NCBI GenBank assembly: GCA_028818385.1
Contig: JAPPNY010000185.1
Span: 1 to 51,368, forward strand
Source: Spirochaetaceae bacterium
GTDB lineage: Bacteria > Spirochaetota > Spirochaetia > SZUA-6 > Bin103
DNA: 51,368 nucleotides
Reading direction: 5' to 3'
This document shows, piece after piece, positions 34,413 to 42,739 of this stretch. Every line of letters begins with the position of its first letter. Positions within the stretch are counted from its first letter, which is position 1. The position numbers and the translations under genes are program-made. The notes below the pieces were generated by a model. That model worked only from the letters and a program-made list of their open reading frames with translations. It ran no database searches and was not told where the DNA came from.

Positions 34413-36113
34413 TCAATCGGGACGACCACAGCCAGCGGATTCGCGCATGGCCTGCGTCAATGCCTGCACCACAAGCTCATGACCCTCCGACGATTCCGAG
34501 TGAGGCAGCTCATCTGCTGAGAACCAACCGATCTCGGTGTGTTCATCCGGAGCGGCGTTGACCGGCTCGCCGCGCCAACGGGACACGACGAACACGCTGA
34601 CTTCGGCCGGCTCGACCGGGTCGTGAATCGTGCCCAGTGGACGAAAGGACTTGATAGTGACCTGCACCTCTTCGAGAACCTCTCGGCGCAGCGCGTCCGC
34701 CGGAGATTCATCTCCGTCGACATGCCCTCCAATCAGATCCCACACGTTCGGATGATGCCGAGCTTGCGGCGATCTCTTGACGAGCAGCACCTTGCCGTCG
34801 CGTATCAGCGCTCCGGCGACGCACCGGGCAACTTCCGTCATGCTCACACCAGGGTTTGGCGACGAGGGCAGCAGCGAGGCGCGACGTGTCGGTCCTTCCG
34901 GCTCGATCGAGCTCGTCCGCGCCTCCTCTCCTGACTGTCGAGCCGCGTCGCTTACGGCTTGCAGACCATAGATCTCCAGGAACGACTTGGCGGCAGCCTG
35001 ATTGAACGTGCTTCCTGCGGAATAGGTCATGAGGTCTCGCGAGTAGAGCGAGTGTTCGGAGCGGCGGCCGACGACCGTCGCCGTGCCCTTGTGCAGTCGC
35101 ACGCTCACCGTGCCCGAGACGTGGCGCTGTGTGCTGCGGATGTACGTCATCAGGTCCATCCAATGCGAGGTGAACCACATGCCGTCGTATACGAGTCGCG
35201 CAAATTCATGCGAAACGCCGCGTTTGAACTCGATCGCGGAGCGGGTCAGGACGAGCGACTCCAGTGCCTTGTGGGCCTGCAGCAAGACGACCGCTGCCGG
35301 CGCTTCGTACACCTCCCGCGACTTCAAACCGACGATGCGATCCTCCATGTGGTCGATTCTGCCGACACCGTGCCGACCGGCGATCCCGTTGAGGCGCTCT
35401 ATCAGATCGACGAGCGACAGCTCCTCTCCATCGATCGAAGCAGGAACTCCCAGCTTGAACTCGATGTCGAGCTCGACTGCCTCATCGGGCGTGTTCTGCA
35501 CACTCGCCGTGATCTCGAACGCAGAGTCCGGGGGACGCGCGTCCGGATCCTCCAGCGGGCCGGCCGAAATCGACCGGCCCCAGAGGTTATCGTCGATGCT
35601 GAACCGGAACGAGTCGTCACTCTCGTGTACGAGACCGTGCCGACGCAGGTACTCCAGCTCCGTGTCACGCGAATAGCCGTCGTCACGAACCGGATTGATG
35701 AACGACGCCTCCGGCATCAGCGCGCGCACGCCGAGCTCTATCCGTGCCTGATCGTTGCCCTTCCCGGTGCATCCATGGCTCAGCAGCGTCGTGCCGCGCG
35801 AGCGAGCCACGTGCCAAAGGCAATAGGCGATGTACGGGCGGCCAAGTGCCGTCGCCAACGGATACGCGTCCTGGTAGAGCGCGTTTGCCTGAATCGCCGG
35901 AGCGATGAAAAACTCCGAGAAGTCGGCTACGCCGTCCACCAGAACGAAATCAGCGCAACCTGCTTCCTCGGCGCGTGCGCGGATCCGGTCCGCATGCATC
36001 TCTTGTCCGATGTCCACGGTGACCGCCACCACGTCATGGCCCGCTTCCTTGAGCTTCAATACGCTGAAGGTAGTATCGAGTCCGCCGGAGAATCCCAATA
36101 TCACTACGCTCAT
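34413..36113 (-). CDS. argG: Argininosuccinate synthase fused to a C-terminal Nudix hydrolase
   Basis: A 566-residue single frame. Residues 1-~390 are argininosuccinate synthase (citrulline + Asp + ATP): the ATP loop GFSGGLDTT at 7-15, SHGCTGKGNDQAR, DDNLWGRS, IDHMEDRIVGLKSREVYEAPA and the closing AGSTFNQAAAKSFLEIYGL. A Ser/Pro/Glu-rich linker of ~30 residues follows. From M425 a Nudix domain begins, with box residues G463, E469, R477, E478, E481 and E482; the usual Gly of the box is Q484. The ATG at 36113 (MSVVILGFSGG) has GAGGTTAAGCGG upstream. An internal start at 34841 could also make the Nudix domain alone. GC looks lower than in neighbours, a possible sign of transfer. I know of no standard ArgG with this tail. 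Confidence 0.9.
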   Translation of the reverse strand: MSVVILGFSGGLDTTFSVLKLKEAGHDVVAVTVDIGQEMHADRIRARAEEAGCADFVLVDGVADFSEFFIAPAIQANALYQDAYPLATALGRPYIAYCLWHVARSRGTTLLSHGCTGKGNDQARIELGVRALMPEASFINPVRDDGYSRDTELEYLRRHGLVHESDDSFRFSIDDNLWGRSISAGPLEDPDARPPDSAFEITASVQNTPDEAVELDIEFKLGVPASIDGEELSLVDLIERLNGIAGRHGVGRIDHMEDRIVGLKSREVYEAPAAVVLLQAHKALESLVLTRSAIEFKRGVSHEFARLVYDGMWFTSHWMDLMTYIRSTQRHVSGTVSVRLHKGTATVVGRRSEHSLYSRDLMTYSAGSTFNQAAAKSFLEIYGLQAVSDAARQSGEEARTSSIEPEGPTRRASLLPSSPNPGVSMTEVARCVAGALIRDGKVLLVKRSPQARHHPNVWDLIGGHVDGDESPADALRREVLEEVQVTIKSFRPLGTIHDPVEPAEVSVFVVSRWRGEPVNAAPDEHTEIGWFSADELPHSESSEGHELVVQALTQAMRESAGCGRPD

Positions 36114-36176
36114 CCGCTTAACCTCATTGACCCGGCATATTGCAACGAGATGCGCGCACTCGTCAACGCGTGATTG

Positions 36177-36250
36177 GCGAAATAGAGTTTGCAAATTCGA
36201 CCATAGTAACGAATAAATGTGCGACTGTTATGCAATTTTATGCGTTAAAT
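36177..36250 (-). promoter_or_regulatory. AT-rich upstream region of argG with direct repeat
   Basis: This is among the most AT-rich stretches in the window, lying 64-137 nt upstream of the argG start. TTATGC occurs at 36228-36233 and 36238-36243, a spacing of one helical turn. On the minus strand TAAAAT (36240-36235) is a 5/6 match to a -10 box, but no good -35 is seen. It is a reasonable promoter/operator candidate; I could not recognise a canonical ARG box. Confidence 0.4.
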
Positions 36251-36268
36251 GTCGGCCATTACGTTGGC

Positions 36269-37249
36269 TCACCCGGCCGCGGGGAGCTCCTCCGAGCGCC
36301 AGCAGCGAACCTCGTGGCCCGGCGCGATCGGGCGCAACTCCTGTGGCTCCCGCCGGCAGCGTTCGTGGGCGAACGGACAGCGGCCGACCAGCCGGCATCC
36401 CTCCGGGGACCGGTCCGCGGGTTCGTTGTCACCGCCCGGCGCGGTCGACGCGGCGCGCGCGCCTCGCCCGATCAGCGTCGCGGCCAGCAGGGCGCGCGTG
36501 TAGGGATGACGGGGCCGGTCGAACACCGCCGCGCGGCTGCCCTGCTCCACGACCTGCCCCTGGTACATCACGCAGATGCGATCGGCCACGTAGCGTACCG
36601 CCCGCAGGTCGTGCGACACGAAGATGAGCGCCCGTTCGTGGCGGCGCTGCAGGTCCCTGAGCAGATTGACGATCTGCCCCTTGATCGACATGTCCAGGGC
36701 GGCGGTCGGTTCGTCCAGGAACAGGAAGTCGGGGCCCGGTGCCAGTGCGCGCGCGATGGCGGCGCGCTGCAACTGGCCGCCCGACAGCTCGTAGGGGTAG
36801 AGCGCCGCGAACCGCTGATCGAGCTGCACCTGCTCCAGCAACACCCGCGCGTGGTTGCGCCGCGCCGCGGCCTCCATGCCGGTCGTGTGGCGCAACGCGT
36901 CCCGCAGCGACTGCTCGATGGTCATCATCGGGTTGAACGAGGTCAGCGGGTTCTGGAACACCATCTGCAACTGCCGGCGCAGCGGCCGCCAGTCGCGTTC
37001 GCCGAGCGCCTGGATCTCTCGTCCCTGAAACACGATGCGGCCCGCATCCAGCGGCGTGAGGTTGAGCACGCAGCGGCCCAGCGTCGACTTGCCGGAGCCG
37101 GACTCGCCGACCAAGCCCACGCACTCGCCTCGCCGCACCGCGACCGACACGCCGTCCAGGGCCGCCACGTGCGAGCGGCGCAGGCCGCGCCGGCGCAGCC
37201 CGTAGCGCTTGACCGAGCGCTCGACACGGAGCAGCGGCTGATCGTCCAC
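36269..37249 (-). CDS. ABC importer ATPase, OppF/DppF type (second transporter)
   Basis: A 326-residue ATPase, last gene of the long minus-strand train. Walker A GESGSGKST is near residues 49-57, Q-loop VFQNPLTSFNPM, signature LSGGQLQR, Walker B FLFLDEPTAALD, switch VSHDLR, and the C-terminal OppF motif CPFAHERC. It lies 107 nt after the OppD gene. The gene order (binding protein, B, C, D, F) is a full Opp/Dpp operon. Confidence 0.94.
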   Translation of the reverse strand: MDDQPLLRVERSVKRYGLRRRGLRRSHVAALDGVSVAVRRGECVGLVGESGSGKSTLGRCVLNLTPLDAGRIVFQGREIQALGERDWRPLRRQLQMVFQNPLTSFNPMMTIEQSLRDALRHTTGMEAAARRNHARVLLEQVQLDQRFAALYPYELSGGQLQRAAIARALAPGPDFLFLDEPTAALDMSIKGQIVNLLRDLQRRHERALIFVSHDLRAVRYVADRICVMYQGQVVEQGSRAAVFDRPRHPYTRALLAATLIGRGARAASTAPGGDNEPADRSPEGCRLVGRCPFAHERCRREPQELRPIAPGHEVRCWRSEELPAAG

Positions 37250-37356
37250 GCCGCGAGGAGTCTGGCGGATTGCCGCTCAAGCGGGAAGCCGACAGACTCC
37301 GAAGCGGAAGGCAGGGATGGGCCAAACGCGGAGCCGGAGGCGACGGGTTTGGGGCG

Positions 37357-38316
37357 CTACCGCTCCCCGGCGAAGTGGCACCGCGAGAGATGCCCGGCTG
37401 CGACTTCGACCACCGGCGCCGGGCTCCCGCGGCAGATGTCCTGGGCATGCGCGCAGCGCTCGGCGAATCCGCAGCCCGGCAGCGACCGGCGCATGTCCGG
37501 GGCCCGCCCCGGGATGGACGGCATGTCTCCGCCCTCTGCCTCGGCGAAGCACGCCACCAACCCTTCCGTGTACGGATTGGCCGACTCTTCGAGCACCTGC
37601 GCGGTCGTGCCGCTCTCCATCACCTGGCCCGCGTACATCACCACCACGTGGTCGCAGAGCGCGCCGACGACCGCCAGGTCGTGGGAGATGAGCATCAGCG
37701 TCGCGCCCAGCCGCTCGACCACCTCGGCTATCAGATCGAGCACCTGCACCTGGATGGTCAGGTCGAGCCCGGTGGTGGGCTCGTCGGCGATCAGCAACTT
37801 CGGCGAGCACACCAGCGCCATCGCGATCATCACCCGCTGCGCCATGCCGCCCGAGAACTGGTGCGGATAGTCCCGCGCACGCGCGGCCGCGTCGGGGATG
37901 CCCGTGGCGGCCAGCACCTCGACCGCCCGCTGCCACGCCTCGCGCCGCGATCCTCCCCGGTGGCGGCGATAGACGTCCGCGATCTGGCGGCCGACCGGCC
38001 AGAGCGGATTGAGGGCCGCCGCGGCGTGCTGGAAGATGATCGCCACCTGCGATCCGCGGATCTCGCCCAGATGAGCATCGTCCAGCGCCGTGAGATCCTG
38101 GTCGCCGAAATGGATCCGCCCGGAGGTGATCCGCGCCGTGGGTGGCAGCAGCCGCAGAACGCTAAGCGCGGTCACCGTCTTGCCCGAGCCGCTCTCGCCG
38201 ACGACCGCCGTGCGCGACCCCTCTTCGAGGCTCATGGTCACGCCGCGCAGGGCGTGAATGGTCTCGCGGTCGACGAGGAACTCCACGGCCAGGTCGCGGA
38301 TCGACAGCAACGCCAC
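37357..38316 (-). CDS. ABC importer ATPase, OppD/DppD type (second transporter)
   Basis: A 319-residue ATPase starting with GTG at 38316, 4 nt after the permease stop. Walker A GESGSGKT, Q-loop IIFQHAAAALNPL, signature FSGGMAQR, Walker B LLIADEPTTGLD, switch ISHDLA, and the C-terminal motif CGFAERCAHA with its cysteines. It pairs with 36269-37249. The Q-loop reads Q-H-A-A-A-A-L-N rather than the usual Q-x-P-x-x-x-L-N, a mild oddity. Confidence 0.94.
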   Translation of the reverse strand: MALLSIRDLAVEFLVDRETIHALRGVTMSLEEGSRTAVVGESGSGKTVTALSVLRLLPPTARITSGRIHFGDQDLTALDDAHLGEIRGSQVAIIFQHAAAALNPLWPVGRQIADVYRRHRGGSRREAWQRAVEVLAATGIPDAAARARDYPHQFSGGMAQRVMIAMALVCSPKLLIADEPTTGLDLTIQVQVLDLIAEVVERLGATLMLISHDLAVVGALCDHVVVMYAGQVMESGTTAQVLEESANPYTEGLVACFAEAEGGDMPSIPGRAPDMRRSLPGCGFAERCAHAQDICRGSPAPVVEVAAGHLSRCHFAGER

Positions 38317-38320
38317 GGCG

Positions 38321-39208
38321 TCATGCCCGCCGGACCACCAGCGAGCCGAGCAGGTCGCTGACGTTGTTGAGCACCCAGACCGATCCGAACAGTGCCAGGC
38401 CGGGAAACACCGACGCCCACCACTTGCCGAACACCATCTGATTGGCGCCGAGCTGGATCATCGAGCCCCACTCCGGCGTCGGGATGGAGACGCCCAGCCC
38501 GATGAAGCTCAGGCCCGCGATCATCTGCACCGCGTAGGCGCAGCTCAGCGGGAGCTGCGAGAACACCGGCACCAGCGTGTTGGGGATGACGTGCCGGAAC
38601 ACCACCGACAGCGGCGAGTTGCCGAACACCCGCGCCGCCAGCACGAAGTCCGCCTCGCGCAGAGGCACGGCCGCGCTGCGAACCATCTTGCTGTACACCG
38701 GCACGTTGTAGAACGCGATGATCAGCACCAGGTTGACCAGCGTGTTGCCGGCGGCCGCCAGCACCGCCATGCCGAACAGGATCTGTGGAAAGCCCTGGAA
38801 CACCTCCGTGATCCGCGTCACCACGGTGTCGAACCGGCCCCCGAAGTAGCCGGCCAAGGCGCCCAGCGGCACGCCGGCCAGGATGCCGATCAGCACCGAG
38901 CTCAGCGCCAGCGAGAAGTCGACGCGAATCGCGTGGATCGTGCGGGAGAACACGTCCATGCCGTTGGTGTCGGTGCCAAACCAGTGCTCGCGCGAGGGCG
39001 GCGCGAACCGGGAGAGCGGGTTCGGATCGACCGGGTCCTGCAGCGGCAGCAGCGGAGCGACCGCGCCCAGCACGATCAGCAGCGACAGCAGGGCGAGGTT
39101 GACCCGCACCCGCGCCGCGCCGTTGGCATTCTCCAGGCGACGGTAGAAGCCCGCCCGCGGCGTGTCGGTCAAGGTCTCCGCGGCAGGCACGGCGTCGGCG
39201 GAAGCCAC
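38321..39208 (-). CDS. ABC transporter permease, DppC type (second transporter)
   Basis: A 295-residue permease starting with GTG at 39208, 2 nt after the permease-B stop; upstream frame is a shadow of that gene. Features: DPNPLSRFAPPSREHWFGTD (the standard OppC lead-in after the first membrane segment), FGTDTNGMDVFSR, and the EAA loop PLREADFVLAARVFGNSPLSV..HVIPN. It forms the channel with 39211-40239. Confidence 0.94.
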   Translation of the reverse strand: MASADAVPAAETLTDTPRAGFYRRLENANGAARVRVNLALLSLLIVLGAVAPLLPLQDPVDPNPLSRFAPPSREHWFGTDTNGMDVFSRTIHAIRVDFSLALSSVLIGILAGVPLGALAGYFGGRFDTVVTRITEVFQGFPQILFGMAVLAAAGNTLVNLVLIIAFYNVPVYSKMVRSAAVPLREADFVLAARVFGNSPLSVVFRHVIPNTLVPVFSQLPLSCAYAVQMIAGLSFIGLGVSIPTPEWGSMIQLGANQMVFGKWWASVFPGLALFGSVWVLNNVSDLLGSLVVRRA

Positions 39209-39210
39209 GC

Positions 39211-40239
39211 TCAGTCCCGGCTGCGCACGCGCGGATCGAGCATCGCGTTGACGACGTCCGCGGCGAGGTAGATGGACAGGTAGAAGGCGGCCGTCAGCAG
39301 CACGACCCCCATGATCGGCTCGTAGTCGGAGTGGTTCATGGCATCGACCGCGTACAGCCCCAGCCCCGGCCAGGTGAACACCACCTCGACCAGGACGGTG
39401 CCGCTCAGCAGGTAGCCGTAGGTCATGGCGATCATGGTGATGACCGGTCCCAGGATGTTGCGCAGCGCGTAGCGGCGGACGGTCGAATCCGGCATCCCGA
39501 ACGCCCTGGCGGTGCGGATGTAGTCGCTCTGCATCACCTCCCGCATCTTGTTGCGCGTGATCTGCAGGGTGCTGGGACTCGTCGTGAACGCCAGCGTCAC
39601 CGCCGGCAGGATCAGGTGGCGGACGCTGGACAGGAACGCCCCGGTATCGCCGGCCAGCAGGGCGTCGATGGTGTACCACCCGGTGACGTACGGCGGCCGG
39701 GTGAAGTCCCGGTCCAGGCGGCCGAGCGGCGCGGGCAGCCAGCCCAGCTCCGCGAAGAACACGAAGATCAACAGCAGCCCCAGCCAGAATCCCGGCATGG
39801 AGACGCCGCCGCGCGCGGCCACGTCCGCCAGCCGGGCGAACACGCCGCGGCGGCGGATGCCGGCGACCACCCCCGCCGGCACCGCCCACAGCACCCCCAG
39901 CAGCAACGCGCAGGTGGACAGCTCCAGGGTGGCCGGCAGGCGAGCGCGGATGTCGGTGAGCACCGGATTGTAGGAGTAGCGGGAGACGCCGAGGTTGCCG
40001 CGGGCCAGGTTGCCCAGGTAGTTGACGTAGCGCTCGTACAGCGGGCGGTCCAATCCGAGCTCGCGGGTCAGGTTGTCGAGCATCTCCTGGTTGTGCTTGG
40101 GACCGACCAGCAGGTAGACGGGGTTGCCGATGGCGTGCGTGACCGCGAAGGTGATCATCGACACGCCCAGCAGCGAGATGACCAGGATGCCGATCCGCTT
40201 GAGCAGGAACAGCGCCCACTCGCGCGCGGACTCAAGCAT
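39211..40239 (-). CDS. ABC transporter permease, DppB type (second transporter)
   Basis: A 342-residue permease. The N-terminal segment is LLKRIGILVISLLGVSMITFAV, followed by the periplasmic insertion with ELGLDRPLYERYVNYLGNLARGNLG and the transport domain. The EAA loop is YIRTARAFGMPDSTVRRYALRNILGPV. It follows the binding-protein gene after 95 nt containing a strong stem-loop. Confidence 0.95.
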   Translation of the reverse strand: MLESAREWALFLLKRIGILVISLLGVSMITFAVTHAIGNPVYLLVGPKHNQEMLDNLTRELGLDRPLYERYVNYLGNLARGNLGVSRYSYNPVLTDIRARLPATLELSTCALLLGVLWAVPAGVVAGIRRRGVFARLADVAARGGVSMPGFWLGLLLIFVFFAELGWLPAPLGRLDRDFTRPPYVTGWYTIDALLAGDTGAFLSSVRHLILPAVTLAFTTSPSTLQITRNKMREVMQSDYIRTARAFGMPDSTVRRYALRNILGPVITMIAMTYGYLLSGTVLVEVVFTWPGLGLYAVDAMNHSDYEPIMGVVLLTAAFYLSIYLAADVVNAMLDPRVRSRD

Positions 40240-40277
40240 GGGTCACGGCACGGTCACCGAACGGCGCAGAACGCGAA

Positions 40278-40310
40278 GCGGGGTGCCGGCGCCGAGCACC
40301 TGCACCCCGC
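40278..40310 (-). other. Intercistronic stem-loop between binding protein and permease genes
   Basis: GCGGGGTGC (40278-40286) and GCACCCCGC (40302-40310) form a perfect 9-bp stem with a 15-nt loop. No T run follows. Such structures after a binding-protein gene usually protect the upstream mRNA from 3' decay or attenuate transcription, giving more binding protein than permease. Confidence 0.6.
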
Positions 40311-40334
40311 AAACGGAACAAGGCGGCGCCGGGA

Positions 40335-41915
40335 TCAGCCGTCGCCGCGGTACAGCGGCCAGTACCACATCAGGTTGTCGGGCAACTGCACGTAGCCGTG
40401 AATGTCGTCTCGCATCGCGATCTCGAACGGCATCTCCGAGATGTAGAGCGCCGGCGCTGCCTCGATCAGGATCTCCTGGTAGCGCGTCGACAGCTCGGCC
40501 TTGCGGCCCGCGTCCAGCGTGACGGTCAGCTCGTCGATGACGGCGTCCAGCTCCTCGTCGCCATAGCCCATCCAGTTGGCGACCGCGCCGGTGCGGAAGA
40601 ACAGGTCGCCGGTATAGCCGGCGTCATCCACGTACCACAGGAGGTCGCGCATCCACGCGTGGTGCTCCAGCGTGCCGAGCTGCTCGGCGAACACCGCCGA
40701 GGGCTGCAGGTTGATGTTCATGGTGACGCCGATGTCCTTGAACGCGTCCTGCAAGACGACCGCGATCTGCTCGGTGGTGGGCACGCCCGAGGCGATGTCC
40801 AGCGTGAACTCGAACCCGTCGCCGTAGCCGGCCTCCGTCAGCAGTGCGGACGCCTTGTCCAGGTCGAAGCCGTACGGCCACAGGCTGCCGTCGTGATACT
40901 GCCCGCCGACCGGAATCGGACCGGCCGACACCAGGGCGTTGCCGCCAAAGATCCCCTGCGCGATCGCATCGTACGGCACGGCGTAGGACAGCGCCTGGCG
41001 GACGCGCACGTCGTCGAACGGCTCACGCTGCACGTTGAGGCCGAAGATCATCTGGTTGCGCGTCGGGATCGAAAGCACCTTGACGCCGTCTGAGCCGCGC
41101 AGGGCGGAAAGCTCGTCCGTCGACAGCCCGGTGGCGATGTCGACCTCTCCCTCGCGCAGCAGCAGCGCGCGATCGGCCGAGTTGGGGACGATCTGCAGGA
41201 TGACCTTCTCGAAGAAGGCGGGACCGGCCCAGTAGTCGGGGTTGGCGCTCAGGACCATCTGCACGCCGGCCTCCCAGCTCTCGACGTAGTACTCGCCGGA
41301 GCCGACGTCGTTCTTGGCCAGCCAGCGCGTCGCCCACGGATCGTCGGACTCGACGTGCTCCTGCGCCTCGACGTGGTCCATCGGCCCCTGCGACTGGTCG
41401 CGGAACAGGAAGAAGAACCACGGGCTGGGGTTCGAGAACTGCAGGGTCACCTGGTGGTCGCCGGTCTTCTCGTACGAGGTGATGCCGGCGGTGTTGACGT
41501 TCCAGGCGGTGCCGGACTCGGTCCCGTGCGCGCGGTCGAACCAGTAGATGAAGTCGTCGGCGGTCAGCTCGCGGCCTGTCTTGGGAAAGGTCGCGCCCTG
41601 ACGGATGTTCAGCACGATCGACGTTCCGTCGTCCGACCACTCCCACGACTCGACGGCTGCGCCTTCGATCGTGCCGGTGTCGGCGATGCTGTAGCCCTGA
41701 CCGGTGTCGCGACTCCCGTAGCGGAAGAACTGGTCGTAGACGTTCAGGTTGGTCTCGTTCGAGCGCTGGAAGCGCGAGAACGGCGGGTCGAGCGTCTCGA
41801 TGTCGCCCGAAATGGCGATCACCAGGACGTCGTCGTGTGCCACGGCCGCGCCGCCGCCGAGCACCAGCGCGACCGCCAGCACGACGAACGACACGGGTCT
41901 GATACGGATGTTCAC
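40335..41915 (-). CDS. ABC transporter substrate-binding protein, SBP family 5 (second transporter)
   Basis: A 526-residue solute-binding protein, normal length and unlike the long tandem copies at 7989-14338. GTG at 41915 is chosen because GGAGGAG stands 6 nt upstream; a start at 41939 would precede that site. The signal peptide is VNIRIRPVSFVVLAVALVLGGGAAVAH, without a lipobox Cys. Family features: GDIETLDPPFSRFQRSNE, SIVLNIRQGATFPKTGRELTADDFIYWFDR and VRQALSYAVPYDAIAQGIFGG. Its ligand may be a peptide or a nitrogen compound, given the neighbouring hydantoinase and aminotransferase; this is inference. Confidence 0.94.
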   Translation of the reverse strand: MNIRIRPVSFVVLAVALVLGGGAAVAHDDVLVIAISGDIETLDPPFSRFQRSNETNLNVYDQFFRYGSRDTGQGYSIADTGTIEGAAVESWEWSDDGTSIVLNIRQGATFPKTGRELTADDFIYWFDRAHGTESGTAWNVNTAGITSYEKTGDHQVTLQFSNPSPWFFFLFRDQSQGPMDHVEAQEHVESDDPWATRWLAKNDVGSGEYYVESWEAGVQMVLSANPDYWAGPAFFEKVILQIVPNSADRALLLREGEVDIATGLSTDELSALRGSDGVKVLSIPTRNQMIFGLNVQREPFDDVRVRQALSYAVPYDAIAQGIFGGNALVSAGPIPVGGQYHDGSLWPYGFDLDKASALLTEAGYGDGFEFTLDIASGVPTTEQIAVVLQDAFKDIGVTMNINLQPSAVFAEQLGTLEHHAWMRDLLWYVDDAGYTGDLFFRTGAVANWMGYGDEELDAVIDELTVTLDAGRKAELSTRYQEILIEAAPALYISEMPFEIAMRDDIHGYVQLPDNLMWYWPLYRGDG

Positions 41916-41969
41916 TTTAGTCTCCTCCTTCGTGAACAAGGGTTGATGAGCAGATGTTGAGGGCGAGGT

Positions 41970-42677
41970 TCATCGCTGCCGGCCGAGCTCGTACACCGCG
42001 GCGCGCGCCTCAGGCGACGCGTAGGTCGCGCGGTCGTCCGGCTGCCACTCGACCGGGTCGACCAGGGTCATCTGGTCCAGGCCGACGAGCTGGAAGCCCT
42101 GCGCCTGCAGGCCGTCGATGATCGTCGGCAGAGCCGCGATCAGCGGCAGCGGCCGTGCCAGGCGAAGCCCGTCGTCGTCCGTCTCGCCGCTGTCGTGCAG
42201 GTCGATGATCGACCCGGCGGCGAGCGACGGATGTTCGAGGGTGGCGTCGACGATCTCCCGCGGATCGGTCTTGGCGTAGTCGGCCGGGTTGACGTCGGAG
42301 TCGACGATCGCCATCGACTCGGACATCGCAAGCGGCGAGTACAGGCAGGTGAAGTAGTTGAAGTAGTGGGCGCGCAGGAACCGCGTGGGGCGGCCCAGGA
42401 GATTGCCGATCACGGCCTCGGCGCGGTCGAAGTCGCCGACGTGCGCGTGATGGACGTGGCTGTGGTTGCCGATGCAGTGACCGCGCCGCACGATGCGCTC
42501 CGCCGCCTGCGGCCACCGCTCGACCCACTTGCCGAGCACGAAGAAGGTGCCGCGCGCCCCCTTCGCCTCCAGGATGTCCATGATCTCGTCGGTGCGCGGC
42601 GGGTTCGGGCCGTCGTCGAAGGTCAGCGCGACCTTGGGCTCGTCGCGGCGTGCGTGCGTGTAGTACGTCAGCGGCAT
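41970..42677 (-). CDS. Polysaccharide deacetylase (NodB-like)
   Basis: A 235-residue NodB-domain protein. TFDDGP (residues 19-24) carries the catalytic Asp and first metal Asp, and HSHVHH near residue 72 supplies the metal histidines. SIIDLHDSGETDDDG holds the late catalytic His region. It has no signal peptide, so it may act in the cytoplasm, for example on imported acetylated or formylated amides rather than cell-wall chitin. The ribosome site is weak. It lies between hydantoinase B and the binding-protein gene. Confidence 0.9.
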   Translation of the reverse strand: MPLTYYTHARRDEPKVALTFDDGPNPPRTDEIMDILEAKGARGTFFVLGKWVERWPQAAERIVRRGHCIGNHSHVHHAHVGDFDRAEAVIGNLLGRPTRFLRAHYFNYFTCLYSPLAMSESMAIVDSDVNPADYAKTDPREIVDATLEHPSLAAGSIIDLHDSGETDDDGLRLARPLPLIAALPTIIDGLQAQGFQLVGLDQMTLVDPVEWQPDDRATYASPEARAAVYELGRQR

Positions 42678-42739
42678 GGTCCAGCGGAGAGGGCGCGATG
42701 GTACGACGCCGTCGGTGATCGGGGCAACGTTCGGATCTC

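Noticed and set aside
38321..40219. A 632-codon frame that seems to join permease C to more N-terminal sequence
   Set aside because: The upstream part is out of frame with permease B and reads as Arg/Gly/Pro-rich shadow; permease C begins at GTG 39208 right after the permease B stop.
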